This document shows, one piece after another, positions 52,836-61,580 of a stretch of 64,000 bases of DNA. Under the pieces are notes generated by a model, which was given only the letters and a program-made list of their open reading frames with translations, was not told where the DNA came from and searched no databases. Both the position numbers and the translations under genes were made by a program. The stretch spans positions 1,302,001 to 1,366,000 of the forward strand of contig NZ_JAFMSU010000002.1 of assembly GCF_017916365.1 (NCBI RefSeq). Reading direction: 5' to 3'. Source of the stretch: Rufibacter roseolus (GTDB taxonomy: Bacteria; Bacteroidota; Bacteroidia; Cytophagales; Hymenobacteraceae). The number at the start of each line of letters is the position of its first letter. Positions within the stretch are counted from its first letter, which is position 1.

Positions 52836-53585
52836 ATGAAAGCTGTTGGAATCATCCCCGCTAGATTTGCCTCCACCCGGTATCCCGGTAAGCCCTTGGT
52901 CATGCTGGACGGGAAATCCATGATCCAGCGGGTGTATGAGCAGGCTACAAGCGCCAACCTGCAGGAAGTGGTGGTAGCCACAGATGATGACCGCATTAGG
53001 CAGCACGTAGTTGATTTCGGGGGGAAGGTGGTCATGACGGCGACGCACCACCAGAGCGGCACCGACCGCTGCTATGATGCTTACTCGCAATTGGGTGACG
53101 AGTTTGAAGTAGTGGTGAACATCCAGGGCGATGAGCCTTTCATTCAGCCGGAGCAGATAAACAAAGTGCTGGGTTGCTTTGCGCAACCGCAGGACCAGAT
53201 TGCCACACTTATTAAGCTGGTGCAGTCACAGGAGGAACTGTTCAACCCCAATAGCCCCAAAGTGGTAATAGGCGCGCAGGGACAGGCCTTATATTTCAGC
53301 CGCCACCCCATCCCCTATTTGCGCGGCGTGGAGCAGCAGGATTGGCTTAACCGGCATGCCTATTACAAACACATCGGAATTTACGGGTACCGCAGCAACG
53401 TGCTGGCCCAACTCACCCAACTGCAGCCCTCCAGCCTGGAGAAAGCCGAGTCACTGGAGCAACTCCGGTGGCTGGAGCACGGCTTCAGGATCATCACCGC
53501 GGTGACCGAGCTGGAAACCATTGGCATTGACACCCCCGAGGACCTGGAAAAGGCGCTGCAATACTTAAGAATTAGGAATTTGTAA
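52836..53585 (+). CDS. kdsB: 3-deoxy-manno-octulosonate cytidylyltransferase
   Basis: 249 residues, full length. It activates Kdo as CMP-Kdo for lipopolysaccharide core synthesis in the cytoplasm. 'VGIIPARFASTRYPGKPLVM' is the nucleotide-binding start, followed by 'VVVATDDDRIRQHV', 'ATHHQSGTDRCYDAY', 'VVNIQGDEPFIQPEQI' and 'KHIGIYGYRSNVL'. The last residues, RIRNL, and the stop are encoded by a 13-base unit that is repeated just downstream (53590-53602), so the C-terminus may have been altered by repeat insertion. Confidence 0.95.
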   Translation: MKAVGIIPARFASTRYPGKPLVMLDGKSMIQRVYEQATSANLQEVVVATDDDRIRQHVVDFGGKVVMTATHHQSGTDRCYDAYSQLGDEFEVVVNIQGDEPFIQPEQINKVLGCFAQPQDQIATLIKLVQSQEELFNPNSPKVVIGAQGQALYFSRHPIPYLRGVEQQDWLNRHAYYKHIGIYGYRSNVLAQLTQLQPSSLEKAESLEQLRWLEHGFRIITAVTELETIGIDTPEDLEKALQYLRIRNL

Positions 53586-53648
53586 TTGAGAATTAGGAAT
53601 TTCTGATACACTGCTGACTCAAGACTCAAGACTCAGAACTCAGGACTT
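53569..53648. repeat. Short direct repeats at the kdsB 3' end
   Basis: GAATTAGGAATTT occurs at 53569-53581 and 53590-53602 (period 21). It is followed by tandem GACTCAA-like units from 53616 to 53648. The first copy includes the end of kdsB. Confidence 0.65.
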
Positions 53649-53666
53649 GCGCCCCTTTGGGGCGCA

Positions 53667-54011
53667 TCAGCCTCCGGCTTTCTTTGCTTTGTAGCCCAAG
53701 TCCAGCAGCAGTTGCAGCACCTTGTCCCGGAAATCGCCCTGGATGGTGATCTCACCGTCTTTAGCCCCGCCGCCTACGCCGCATTTGGTTTTGAGGGTTT
53801 TGCCCAGGGTCTGCAGATCACTGTCCTGCCCTACGAAACCGGTGATAAGGGTTACCTGTTTGCCGCCCCGGCTCTTTTTATCCAGCTGCACGCGTAGGTT
53901 CTGCTGTTGCGGCGGCAGCGTCTGGATTTCTTCATCCTGCTGGTATTCGTATTCAAAATCAGGGTTGGTGGAGAAGACCACCCCCTCGCGGTTCTTTTTG
54001 TTTTTGCTCAT
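53667..54011 (-). CDS. SUI1/YciH family translation factor
   Basis: 114 residues from ATG 54011 ('MSKNKKNREGVVFSTNPDFE'); ten further codons are open upstream. The eIF1/SUI1 fold covers about 40-114: 'QNLRVQLDKKSRGGKQVTLI', 'LQTLGKTLKTKCGVGGGAKD' and 'GEITIQGDFRDKVLQLLLDL'. The 'KxKCGxGGxxK' loop is diagnostic. Bacterial YciH checks initiation complexes and may repress translation under stress. It lies 4 bases from the diacylglycerol-kinase-like gene on the same strand. Confidence 0.92.
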   Translation of the reverse strand: MSKNKKNREGVVFSTNPDFEYEYQQDEEIQTLPPQQQNLRVQLDKKSRGGKQVTLITGFVGQDSDLQTLGKTLKTKCGVGGGAKDGEITIQGDFRDKVLQLLLDLGYKAKKAGG

Positions 54012-54015
54012 GTTT

Positions 54016-54921
54016 TTATGCTTTGGCCCCCAAAGAGGCAATCACTTCTAACGACTCTGGAAACAACTGCACTTCAAATTCCTTCGCCTGCCCAATGAAC
54101 TCGCCATCGGCGTGGAAATACTGCGGCTCTTCACTTTGTACGCGAACAGTGGCGCAAGTGTGGAACTCAGCCAAGCCTGAGTGCGCAATCTGTTTGGTCA
54201 TAAGACCATACCCCAACTGAATGGCCTCAGCCACGCCCACGTGCCGGATAAGACAAACATCCATGAGTCCATCCTGGATATTGGCCATGGGCGCGATGTA
54301 GGCGTTGTTCCCGTATTGCGAGGCATTCGCGAAAGCTACCACAAAGAACTCAGACGTAAGCGCCCGCCCATTGATGCTCACCGTTGCCTCATGGGCCTTA
54401 AACGACCGGAACTCCCGCACCACCAACTGGACGTAACTGCTCAACCCTCGTTTGGTGCTCTTGGCAAATACAGAACTTACCAGTCCGTCAAACCCGATGC
54501 CGGCCGTACAGAAAAACGGGTGTCCGTTGATGGCGCAGGAATCTATCCGGTGAAAGGTGGGCCGGTTGAGCAATGCCAAGGCCTGCGATAGCGCCAGGGG
54601 AATACCCAGATGCCGGGCCAGCCCGTTACCCGATCCTTTGGGCAGAATGCCCAGGGCAGCCGACGTGCCTTTCAAACCTCGGGCTACCTCGTTCACGGTA
54701 CCGTCCCCACCCACGGCCACCACCAGGCGCGCACCATCGGCGGCGGCCTGGCGGGCCAGGTCAGGGGCGTGCCCGGCATATTCCGTGAACACGATCTCGG
54801 GCGTCCAGCGGGAAGTATCCAGGTGCTGCGCAATGAGGTCGGGCACCGATATATTGTTCCGCACCCCAGACTTAGGGTTCAGGATAAAAAAGGCTTTCTC
54901 CGGGGCGGTTGGTTTTTCCAT
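54016..54921 (-). CDS. Diacylglycerol/lipid kinase family protein (YegS-like)
   Basis: 301 residues from ATG 54921 ('MEKPTAPEKAFFILNPKSG'); an open frame upstream to 55080 is rich in basic residues and crosses the gapA terminator. The catalytic N-domain has 'FFILNPKSGVRN', 'LVVAVGGDGTVNEVARGL' and 'LGILPKGSGNGLARHLGIP'. The C-domain has 'GIGFDGLVSSVFAKSTKRGL' and 'YFHADGEFIG'. It phosphorylates a lipid such as diacylglycerol or a sphingoid base at the membrane; Bacteroidota sphingolipids make the latter possible. Likely cotranscribed with the SUI1 gene. Confidence 0.9.
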   Translation of the reverse strand: MEKPTAPEKAFFILNPKSGVRNNISVPDLIAQHLDTSRWTPEIVFTEYAGHAPDLARQAAADGARLVVAVGGDGTVNEVARGLKGTSAALGILPKGSGNGLARHLGIPLALSQALALLNRPTFHRIDSCAINGHPFFCTAGIGFDGLVSSVFAKSTKRGLSSYVQLVVREFRSFKAHEATVSINGRALTSEFFVVAFANASQYGNNAYIAPMANIQDGLMDVCLIRHVGVAEAIQLGYGLMTKQIAHSGLAEFHTCATVRVQSEEPQYFHADGEFIGQAKEFEVQLFPESLEVIASLGAKA

Positions 54922-55047
54922 GGCAAGCAGGGATTTCTTAAGAAAACAAGGCAGACTGCGGGCTTTACTGGTTACCCGGAAAAGGTGCGCAGCCAAGGTT
55001 AGTTTCCTTTTATGTTTTAGAGCCGATTTGGTAAAAATACACAAAAA

Positions 55048-55077
55048 AAGTGGTGCCGCCGGAAGGCAGCACCACTT
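55048..55077 (-). terminator. gapA terminator
   Basis: Arms 55048-55060 and 55065-55077 pair over 13 positions with one mismatch, loop GGAA; the minus strand then runs TTTTTTT. Confidence 0.8.
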
Positions 55078-55102
55078 CAATATATTTTGCTCGGCTAAGA
55101 AA

Positions 55103-56161
<1,059 letters not shown>

Positions 56162-56226
56162 CTAAAAATTTACCGCCTCATTTTGAGCCAATTACCGTTT
56201 AAACGCATTTATTTTAACAAAGATGC

Positions 56227-56257
56227 TTGTCAGATAAAAAACCGCCTTCTATATTTG
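56227..56257 (+). promoter_or_regulatory. tRNA-Glu promoter
   Basis: TTG at 56227-56229, 20 bases, TATATTTG at 56250-56257, 20 bases before the tRNA. Same geometry as the tRNA-Leu promoter. Confidence 0.8.
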
Positions 56258-56277
56258 CACCATCAAAACCGAAAGAT

Positions 56278-56349
56278 GGTCCGTTCGTCTAGGGGTTAGG
56301 ACACCAGATTTTCATTCTGGTAACAGGGGTTCGATTCCCCTACGGACTA
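56278..56349 (+). tRNA. tRNA-Glu (anticodon TTC)
   Basis: 72 nt with acceptor GGTCCGT/ACGGACT (G-T at pair 1-72), anticodon loop TTTTCAT giving TTC, and T arm AGGGG-TTCGATT-CCCCT. CCA is not encoded. Confidence 0.96.
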
Positions 56350-56355
56350 CTCAAT

Positions 56356-56386
56356 AGCCTCTCAGTTCACACTGAGAGGCTTTTTT
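56356..56386 (+). terminator. tRNA-Glu terminator
   Basis: AGCCTCTCAGT (56356-56366), loop TCAC, exact complement 56371-56381, T-run to 56386. Confidence 0.88.
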
Positions 56387-56535
56387 GCTTTTGTACCGTA
56401 CGCATGCACGTACAATCTACGCTTTCCTCTGTTTTCCTTTACCTCCTAACGGCGGGCCTGAAGGCGGGTGATTTGCTGCGGCGGCTCTAAACTCTTTTTC
56501 ACTTCAATTAGCAAAACAATTGTAGCTTAAAAGAA

Positions 56536-56568
56536 ATGGGCCCCGCGATATACTACCGCGGAGCCCAT
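56536..56568 (-). terminator. Terminator of the coiled-coil protein gene
   Basis: ATGGGCCCCGCG (56536-56547) pairs with 56557-56568 with one mismatch and a 9-base loop; the minus strand continues TTTCTTTT. Confidence 0.75.
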
Positions 56569-56590
56569 CTCTTTTAATGCCCAAACTGGA

Positions 56591-57424
56591 CTAGATCATT
56601 CTGCTAATCTTTGCTTTCACAACTTCCATTGTTTGGCGCATGATTTCCATTTCCTGTTGCGCCACCTCCTGCCTGATCAGCCATCTCTGAAGTTTCTTGT
56701 TCATCTCATTCAGCTCGCGCTCTTTGGCTGCCAGGGCTAGTTCCTGCCGGTCCAGATCTTTCTGGATATTTTGGTTCAATTGCTCCAACTCCCGAGTGCG
56801 GCTAGCCAAGGCGGCTTCCATGGCGGCCTTTTCCTCCAGGTTTTGGACAATTTTGGCCTTGATTTTACTTGCTGACTTTGACATCCACTCAGCTTCCTCC
56901 TTAGAGTAAACCACAACGTCCTCGGCATAGTCTACTTCAGACTGGATGTCTTCCAGGTAGAGGTTGCGGGCAAACTGCTGCAATAGCCCCGCGCTGTGGT
57001 CCCATTCTTTGGGGGTGTCTCCCTGGCTCAGGCTCTTGCCGCCTATTTCAATTGACCACCAGACAACGGTGCTGTCCTGGCCGCCCGCCACTTTGGAGAA
57101 AATGTTGATTGGTTGGCTGCTGATGGTGTCTATCTCCCCCTTTTTAATGGTATAGATTCCCTTTGGCTTATTGGCTTTGTCAAATGGCCAGAAAGATACC
57201 CCATTGACCGGGCTTCCGGATTGCTTTTTCAGGTAGGCTTTCCAGGCACGCTCCACTACTTCACGGTCTAATTGGAGGGTGGTGCGCTGTCCCTTGCGGC
57301 TGATGCCATTGACTACCATTTCGGATTCTTCTATGCGAGGGCCTTGCGCCCAGACCGGAGCCGATGCTCCCCAGAATGCCGCTAAAAATGCAATTGTGAA
57401 AAGTCGAGTAGAAGTTTTCCCCAT
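56591..57424 (-). CDS. Secreted coiled-coil protein of unknown function
   Basis: 277 residues from ATG 57424; a TTG at 57433 is in frame and overlaps the previous stop. Signal peptide: 'LFTIAFLAAFWGASAPVWAQ'. Residues 25-170 are a globular part ('LQLDREVVERAWKAYLKKQS', 'DSTVVWWSIEIGGKSL', 'LEDIQSEVDYAEDVVVYS'), and 185-277 a long heptad-rich coiled coil ('MEAALASRTRELEQLNQNIQ', 'LAAKERELNEMNKKLQRWLI'). A periplasmic structural or anchoring role is likely. No named family is recognised. It is linked to the short gene upstream by a stop-to-ATG gap of 5 bases. Confidence 0.78.
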   Translation of the reverse strand: MGKTSTRLFTIAFLAAFWGASAPVWAQGPRIEESEMVVNGISRKGQRTTLQLDREVVERAWKAYLKKQSGSPVNGVSFWPFDKANKPKGIYTIKKGEIDTISSQPINIFSKVAGGQDSTVVWWSIEIGGKSLSQGDTPKEWDHSAGLLQQFARNLYLEDIQSEVDYAEDVVVYSKEEAEWMSKSASKIKAKIVQNLEEKAAMEAALASRTRELEQLNQNIQKDLDRQELALAAKERELNEMNKKLQRWLIRQEVAQQEMEIMRQTMEVVKAKISRMI

Positions 57425-57429
57425 ATTTA

Positions 57430-57657
57430 TCAATTTTCCTTTGTTGATGAATTCAAATCTAACATTATTATCGACATTTCAACAGTATCAGCCAAACTTT
57501 TCCAGAATGATTCTTGCAATATATCAACATAACAAAGCCAAAATACAGAAGTCTCCACCCTATCATTATCTGGTTTAATACCAAAAACCTGTACTTGGCA
57601 TGATACAATGCCGGGCAAAGAATCAGCAAGAAGCATTTCTGGGAAATCAGGAGGCAT
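57430..57657 (-). CDS. Short hypothetical protein or 3' remnant of a larger gene
   Basis: 75 codons from ATG 57657. The residues look protein-like: 'LPGIVSCQVQVFGIKPDNDR' and 'SVFWLCYVDILQESFWKSLA'. The frame stays open upstream of the ATG for about 20 more codons ('PQPQKQVFGPDLPFIKDK'), back to a TAA near 57741, without another ATG. So it may be the truncated end of a longer gene. Its TGA is 5 bases before the ATG of the coiled-coil gene, a spacing typical of coupled genes. Confidence 0.4.
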   Translation of the reverse strand: MPPDFPEMLLADSLPGIVSCQVQVFGIKPDNDRVETSVFWLCYVDILQESFWKSLADTVEMSIIMLDLNSSTKEN

Positions 57658-57868
57658 GTAATGAACAAGCGTTTTGAGCTTGTCCTTAATGAAAGGGAGG
57701 TCTGGGCCAAAAACCTGTTTTTGGGGTTGGGGTATACTTAATTAATCAAGAAGGTTTGATTCAGGCCAAGTGGTTAGCATGCTTACTTTTTGCTAAGCGC
57801 ACGAATGGCAAAGAACAAACACATAAAGCCATTGGTTTTAGGCTCCTTTACAGACCAATTCGGCTGAT

Positions 57869-58357
57869 TTATTCTTTGGGTTTGATGGGGATCCAAATTT
57901 CTTCTTCAGAATCTGGGTGGTTGTTCCGGTATTTCTCGCCTAAAATTTCAAAATGTGGCCTAATGTCTAAAGAGTAGTTGGAGTTGGGTAACCAGGAGGA
58001 AAAGATGTACTGGAAGATGGAGGTATCAGTGCTCAGGCCTTTGTAATGGAAAACGGCATATAGCCCTTCGGGCAAAATATAGGTTTCCATTCCATTAGGT
58101 ACCAGGTCAAAGTCTTTGACTTCAATGGTGGCCCATTTCTCAAATTCTCTCTGCAAACTGAAGGTATGGAAATAAGAAGGGTCATAAACCTGCATAGAAT
58201 ACAAGTCAGCGCCTATGCTGTTCTGGATTTCCCTACGTCTTGGCAAAAAGCTTCTCCAGAGTTCACCTGTTCTATTGTCTGCCAATGACATGGCCAACCG
58301 CATACCCATCAGCTTCTTCTCAGGTAGCAGGGCAATTCTTGGTTCTATGGTCTCCAT
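57869..58357 (-). CDS. GyrI-like effector-binding domain protein
   Basis: 162 residues, a stand-alone domain with the two-repeat beta-alpha-beta fold of GyrI/SbmC and AraC-type effector domains. 'METIEPRIALLPEKKLMGMR' is the usual start, and 'ATIEVKDFDLVPNGMETYIL', 'GLYAVFHYKGL' and 'YSLDIRPHFEILGEKYRN' cover the ligand-binding groove and its conserved Glu. Such proteins bind or hydrolyse small hydrophobic molecules. No DNA-binding domain. Monocistronic. Confidence 0.88.
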   Translation of the reverse strand: METIEPRIALLPEKKLMGMRLAMSLADNRTGELWRSFLPRRREIQNSIGADLYSMQVYDPSYFHTFSLQREFEKWATIEVKDFDLVPNGMETYILPEGLYAVFHYKGLSTDTSIFQYIFSSWLPNSNYSLDIRPHFEILGEKYRNNHPDSEEEIWIPIKPKE

Positions 58358-58498
58358 GATTTTAATTATGACAGGTTAGTAAAGGAGGTGCGCCTGTGAC
58401 AATGCCCATATCTACAGAAAGGGTTTACCAAAATAACCTAGTGGGAAAAGCAGTCAAAACAAGGGCTACCTCTTCCAGAGAAGGTTAAGACCAATAGG

Positions 58499-59653
58499 TT
58501 ATCCTAACTTTTGCTTTACCTCCTCTACTTCCTGGGGAGTGTTCACATTGATAAGCGCATCTGGGTTTAAGGGCTTGAGCATGTGAATGGGGCTGTTCCT
58601 CAGGACTTTTCTGGGGCAGGTGTAGCCTTGCGCCAAAAAGGAAAGCAGGACCAGATAGCTCTTCGGCTCCCAGATGGTGATGAGGGGTTCCGGGAAGCCA
58701 TCGTGCGGACTCTCAAAAGTAGTGGCAATAGCAGAAACCGCTCTGTTCTCTATGAGGTGCTGCAGAGTCTTGGCATCCAGCAAAGGGAGATCACAGGCAA
58801 CAACCAACCAGGCGGCATCGGGTTGTTCCCTGAAGGCCGAAAGGATGGCGCCAAAAGGCCCTAGTCCGGTGAAGGTATCGGGAAGATAGCGGTAGGCGTC
58901 ATTCAAGGAAGCCTGCTGTTCTGGCTGGCAGGAGATAAACACGTACTGGCATAGCTCCTGCAGCAGGTCTGCCACAAAGTAGCGCTGCTCTTTCCCGTGC
59001 CACTCCATGGCTCCTTTATCCTGCCCCATGCGCACGCTTTTTCCGCCCGCCAGCACAAGACCGTTCAAGACAGGCGATGCGTTTTGCAGCTGTTTTCTGA
59101 AAAATGAGCCGATTTCGGCAGTGTCGGTTAATTTATAAATAGGCAGATCTTGCCAGTTCGATACTGCCTGCTGCACAAAGTCAAACACCTCTGTGACCGA
59201 ATCTGTAAGCAGGATCAACTGCACGTTGGTAAGTTGAGACACCCTTTTCTGCAAGGAGGCTCTTTTGTTCTCGTCCAGGATGATTACCTGCGCCTTTGCC
59301 TGCTGGTGGTTTCCGTTCACCAAAACCACATCCATTGCTGAGAACATCTCCCGGAACCGGAAAGAACTCAATGGCTCCTTATAATTGAATTGGCCGTACG
59401 TAATCTGGTCTGTGTACTCGGCCAGGGCACCAGCCTCCAACCGGGCGGGCAAGGTGGCTTCCTCCTCGTCTTTCAGGTGCTGGGCATCTACATACCCGCA
59501 GGCATACTCCGGGGACAAGGCCCCAATGATGCTATCGGCTAGGGTCTTGATTGCCCCGCAGGAGGTGCCCAGAAAAGCCCATTCCAGCCGACTGTAATTC
59601 CCGTAAGATGGCCGCGCTATATCGCTATGTTTTTTGTGTTCCTGTAAATTCAT
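58499..59653 (-). CDS. MobA-like nucleotidyltransferase fused to a MobB-like N-domain
   Basis: 384 residues from ATG 59653; upstream codons to 59794 are not protein-like. The C-terminal half (from about 197) is a MobA-type molybdenum cofactor guanylyltransferase: 'GLVLAGGKSVRMGQDKGAME', 'YVFISCQPEQ', 'YRYLPDTFTGLGPFGAILSA' and 'WLVVACDLPLLDAKTL'. The N-terminal 190 residues match the layout of MobB, but the P-loop is replaced by 'FLGTSCGAIKTLADSII', one residue longer than G-x4-GKT. Guanylylation of molybdopterin is likely for the C-half; the N-half may bind it without hydrolysing GTP. No other moa/mod gene is close. Confidence 0.82.
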   Translation of the reverse strand: MNLQEHKKHSDIARPSYGNYSRLEWAFLGTSCGAIKTLADSIIGALSPEYACGYVDAQHLKDEEEATLPARLEAGALAEYTDQITYGQFNYKEPLSSFRFREMFSAMDVVLVNGNHQQAKAQVIILDENKRASLQKRVSQLTNVQLILLTDSVTEVFDFVQQAVSNWQDLPIYKLTDTAEIGSFFRKQLQNASPVLNGLVLAGGKSVRMGQDKGAMEWHGKEQRYFVADLLQELCQYVFISCQPEQQASLNDAYRYLPDTFTGLGPFGAILSAFREQPDAAWLVVACDLPLLDAKTLQHLIENRAVSAIATTFESPHDGFPEPLITIWEPKSYLVLLSFLAQGYTCPRKVLRNSPIHMLKPLNPDALINVNTPQEVEEVKQKLG

Positions 59654-60140
59654 GCTGCTTAATGCCGCTGGTTTTCTGGTTCTATTACGGTGCGCATGGC
59701 CACGTATCTGAAAACCCAAAACCAATTGATGTTGGCTGTTTGGCAATATGCTAATAAAAGAGAAGGTAAGAAACGAATTACCCTCAAAACACACTAAGTG
59801 CAGTTTTGAGATAATCAGATACCTGTCTTACTGGAAAAAGGGCAGAAGGAATATTAGGCAAACCATTTTACAAGCTGCAGACCTATTGAGCCTATTATCA
59901 GCTACTCTTGCAAAAGATGGCTTTTATGCGACGGGCTTCCATGCATGAGATTGAATTAATGCGGTATTCAAAGAAAATATTCTCCTATTGTTAAACTCAG
60001 GGCACAACTTGCAGGACCACCAGGCAGTTTTTGCCAGGGAATAGACAAAATACCATAAATGCGTTTGGGTGCTGTTTTCAGGGAAACGTTGCAGAAAGAC
60101 ACAGGCGCGTTGAATGTGGTTGCCCCTGAAATATTTCTCC
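59654..60140. other. Intergenic stretch without recognisable content
   Basis: 487 bases. Open frames on both strands have residue patterns typical of chance translation. I see no promoter match, hairpin, repeat or riboswitch-like fold. Confidence 0.6.
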
Positions 60141-60428
60141 CTAGATGGCCAACTTGTTCCAGAAGGAATTGAGAGGGTTTTGTATGAAAGCATTAGTGCT
60201 CTCTGAAATAAGCTCATTGTACACGCCATTCCTGATTTCCAGTCTTATTTCAACCAGATCGGGGAATTGTTCGGTGTCCCGAAGGAACTGCAGTTTACCG
60301 TCAAGGTGAAAGGCATGGTGGTAGCGGCCTGTTCTGGCGTTGTAGATCAGCTTATTGAAGCGGCCGTTGTTGTTATGCGCTATAAGTTCATCTACGAGGT
60401 CAAGTGTGGTTGATTTTCTGCCTTTCAT
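60141..60428 (-). CDS. Small hypothetical protein
   Basis: 95 residues, soluble and charged: 'STTLDLVDELIAHNNNGRFN', 'LIYNARTGRYHHAFHLDGKL' and 'LVEIRLEIRNGVYNELISES'. The balanced composition and alternating strand pattern support a real protein. No family recognised. Flanked by gene-free DNA on both sides, so it is transcribed alone. Confidence 0.6.
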   Translation of the reverse strand: MKGRKSTTLDLVDELIAHNNNGRFNKLIYNARTGRYHHAFHLDGKLQFLRDTEQFPDLVEIRLEIRNGVYNELISESTNAFIQNPLNSFWNKLAI

Positions 60429-60640
60429 CTTAATATGGAGCTATAATTACCTTATCAAAAACCCAGGAAGCCTTATAATTAGAAAAGGCCCGCTGCGTGG
60501 CATTGTGATTTTTAAGGATGCTATATAAACTTACCTCCATTACTTCAATTAAAGGACCAAGGTTTTGCTAATATTCTTGTACCCTGATGATCCATTCTGA
60601 AAGGTAGAGGCGATCACTTAAGCAGAGGCTTCCTCCAGAA

Positions 60641-60687
60641 ACCACTGTTTTTAGCCTTTATTTTTCACAAAGGCTAAAAACAGTGGT
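60641..60687. repeat. 19-bp inverted repeat upstream of the terminal operon
   Basis: Arms 60641-60659 and 60669-60687 are exact complements around a 9-base loop. It lies in the 340-base gap 60429-60768, which otherwise is A+T-rich with no promoter match. It could end the gene at 60141 only from the wrong side, so a leader structure of the next operon is equally possible. Confidence 0.55.
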
Positions 60688-60768
60688 CCTAATAATAAAT
60701 TTCATATTCTATAAAATATTATTTATATTTAATATCAATCCCCCTGCAACTTATTAAAGACCTAATAG

Positions 60769-61569
60769 ATGGTAAAAGGTACGCTTTTGACAGTATGCCT
60801 TCTAAGTTCCGTCATGCTTGCATGGGGGCAGGATCTTATTACCCGTACCGATGGGGTGGTTTTGAAGGCTCAGGTTCTGGATGTGAAACCCAACCTTATC
60901 CGCTTCAGGCTATTCAACGCGGCAGATTCTTTGGTGTACCAAATCAGCCCCCAGGATGTAAGGTCCATTCAGATGGCCGATGGTACGGTTAAGACTTTTA
61001 CCGCTGCTTCAGCTGCTGCCCCGGCGATGGAAAGAACTGAGACGTCATCCTTCAATTATGAAACAGAATATGGGCGGAACGTTGTTTCCGTTTACCTCCT
61101 GGACTTTTTCTACACTAATCTCGCTTTCGCCTACGAACGGATTGTAGCCTCGGGGAAAATAGGCCTGAAATTTCCAATTATGATTGGCTTATCCAAGGAG
61201 ACGGAGTACTATACAGATGCCTTCCGGGAACAGGTTAATTATGGCTTGGGTCTTGAGGTGAATATCTACCCAGAGCGGCAGGGAAGATTCAGGTACTACT
61301 TAGCTCCTGCCATTCATTACCGGTCCTTTGATTTTTATAACTACAACTATCGTAATGGCTCCGAGCCCGGGCTGGACGAGGCATTCATGACTACCCTGAA
61401 TTTCAAAATCGGGGCTTACTACCAGTTCACCAGGTTCTTCATGGTTTCCGCCGATACCGGAATCGGGTACCGGTTCTTCCATCTACCCGATAATGTAGAA
61501 GACACATATTCTTCTTACAACAACAGATTCTTTGTTCCTGGCAACTTAAACCTGGGGTTCCGTTTTTAG
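60769..61569 (+). CDS. Putative outer-membrane beta-barrel protein
   Basis: 266 residues with signal peptide 'KGTLLTVCLLSSVMLAWGQ'. Residues 20-80 carry a small beta domain ('VLKAQVLDVKPNLIRFRLFN', 'YQISPQDVRSIQMADGTVKT') that resembles the short strand repeats found before Bacteroidota outer-membrane barrels. From 95 on, alternating aromatic strands suggest an 8-10-strand barrel, ending 'FVPGNLNLGFRF' with a terminal Phe as required for BAM insertion. It leads a three-gene plus-strand cluster and is 11 bases from the next gene. Confidence 0.75.
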   Translation: MVKGTLLTVCLLSSVMLAWGQDLITRTDGVVLKAQVLDVKPNLIRFRLFNAADSLVYQISPQDVRSIQMADGTVKTFTAASAAAPAMERTETSSFNYETEYGRNVVSVYLLDFFYTNLAFAYERIVASGKIGLKFPIMIGLSKETEYYTDAFREQVNYGLGLEVNIYPERQGRFRYYLAPAIHYRSFDFYNYNYRNGSEPGLDEAFMTTLNFKIGAYYQFTRFFMVSADTGIGYRFFHLPDNVEDTYSSYNNRFFVPGNLNLGFRF

Positions 61570-61580
61570 CCTAAAATCCT

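Noticed and set aside
54922-55080. N-terminal extension of the diacylglycerol-kinase-like protein
   Set aside because: It would cross the gapA terminator and is rich in Lys, Arg and Cys without family similarity; ATG 54921 fits the conserved start.
59924-60229. Minus-strand frame of 101 codons overlapping the gene at 60141
   Set aside because: Composition rich in Trp, Cys, Ser and Arg is typical of chance translation; the 60141-60428 frame is the better candidate.
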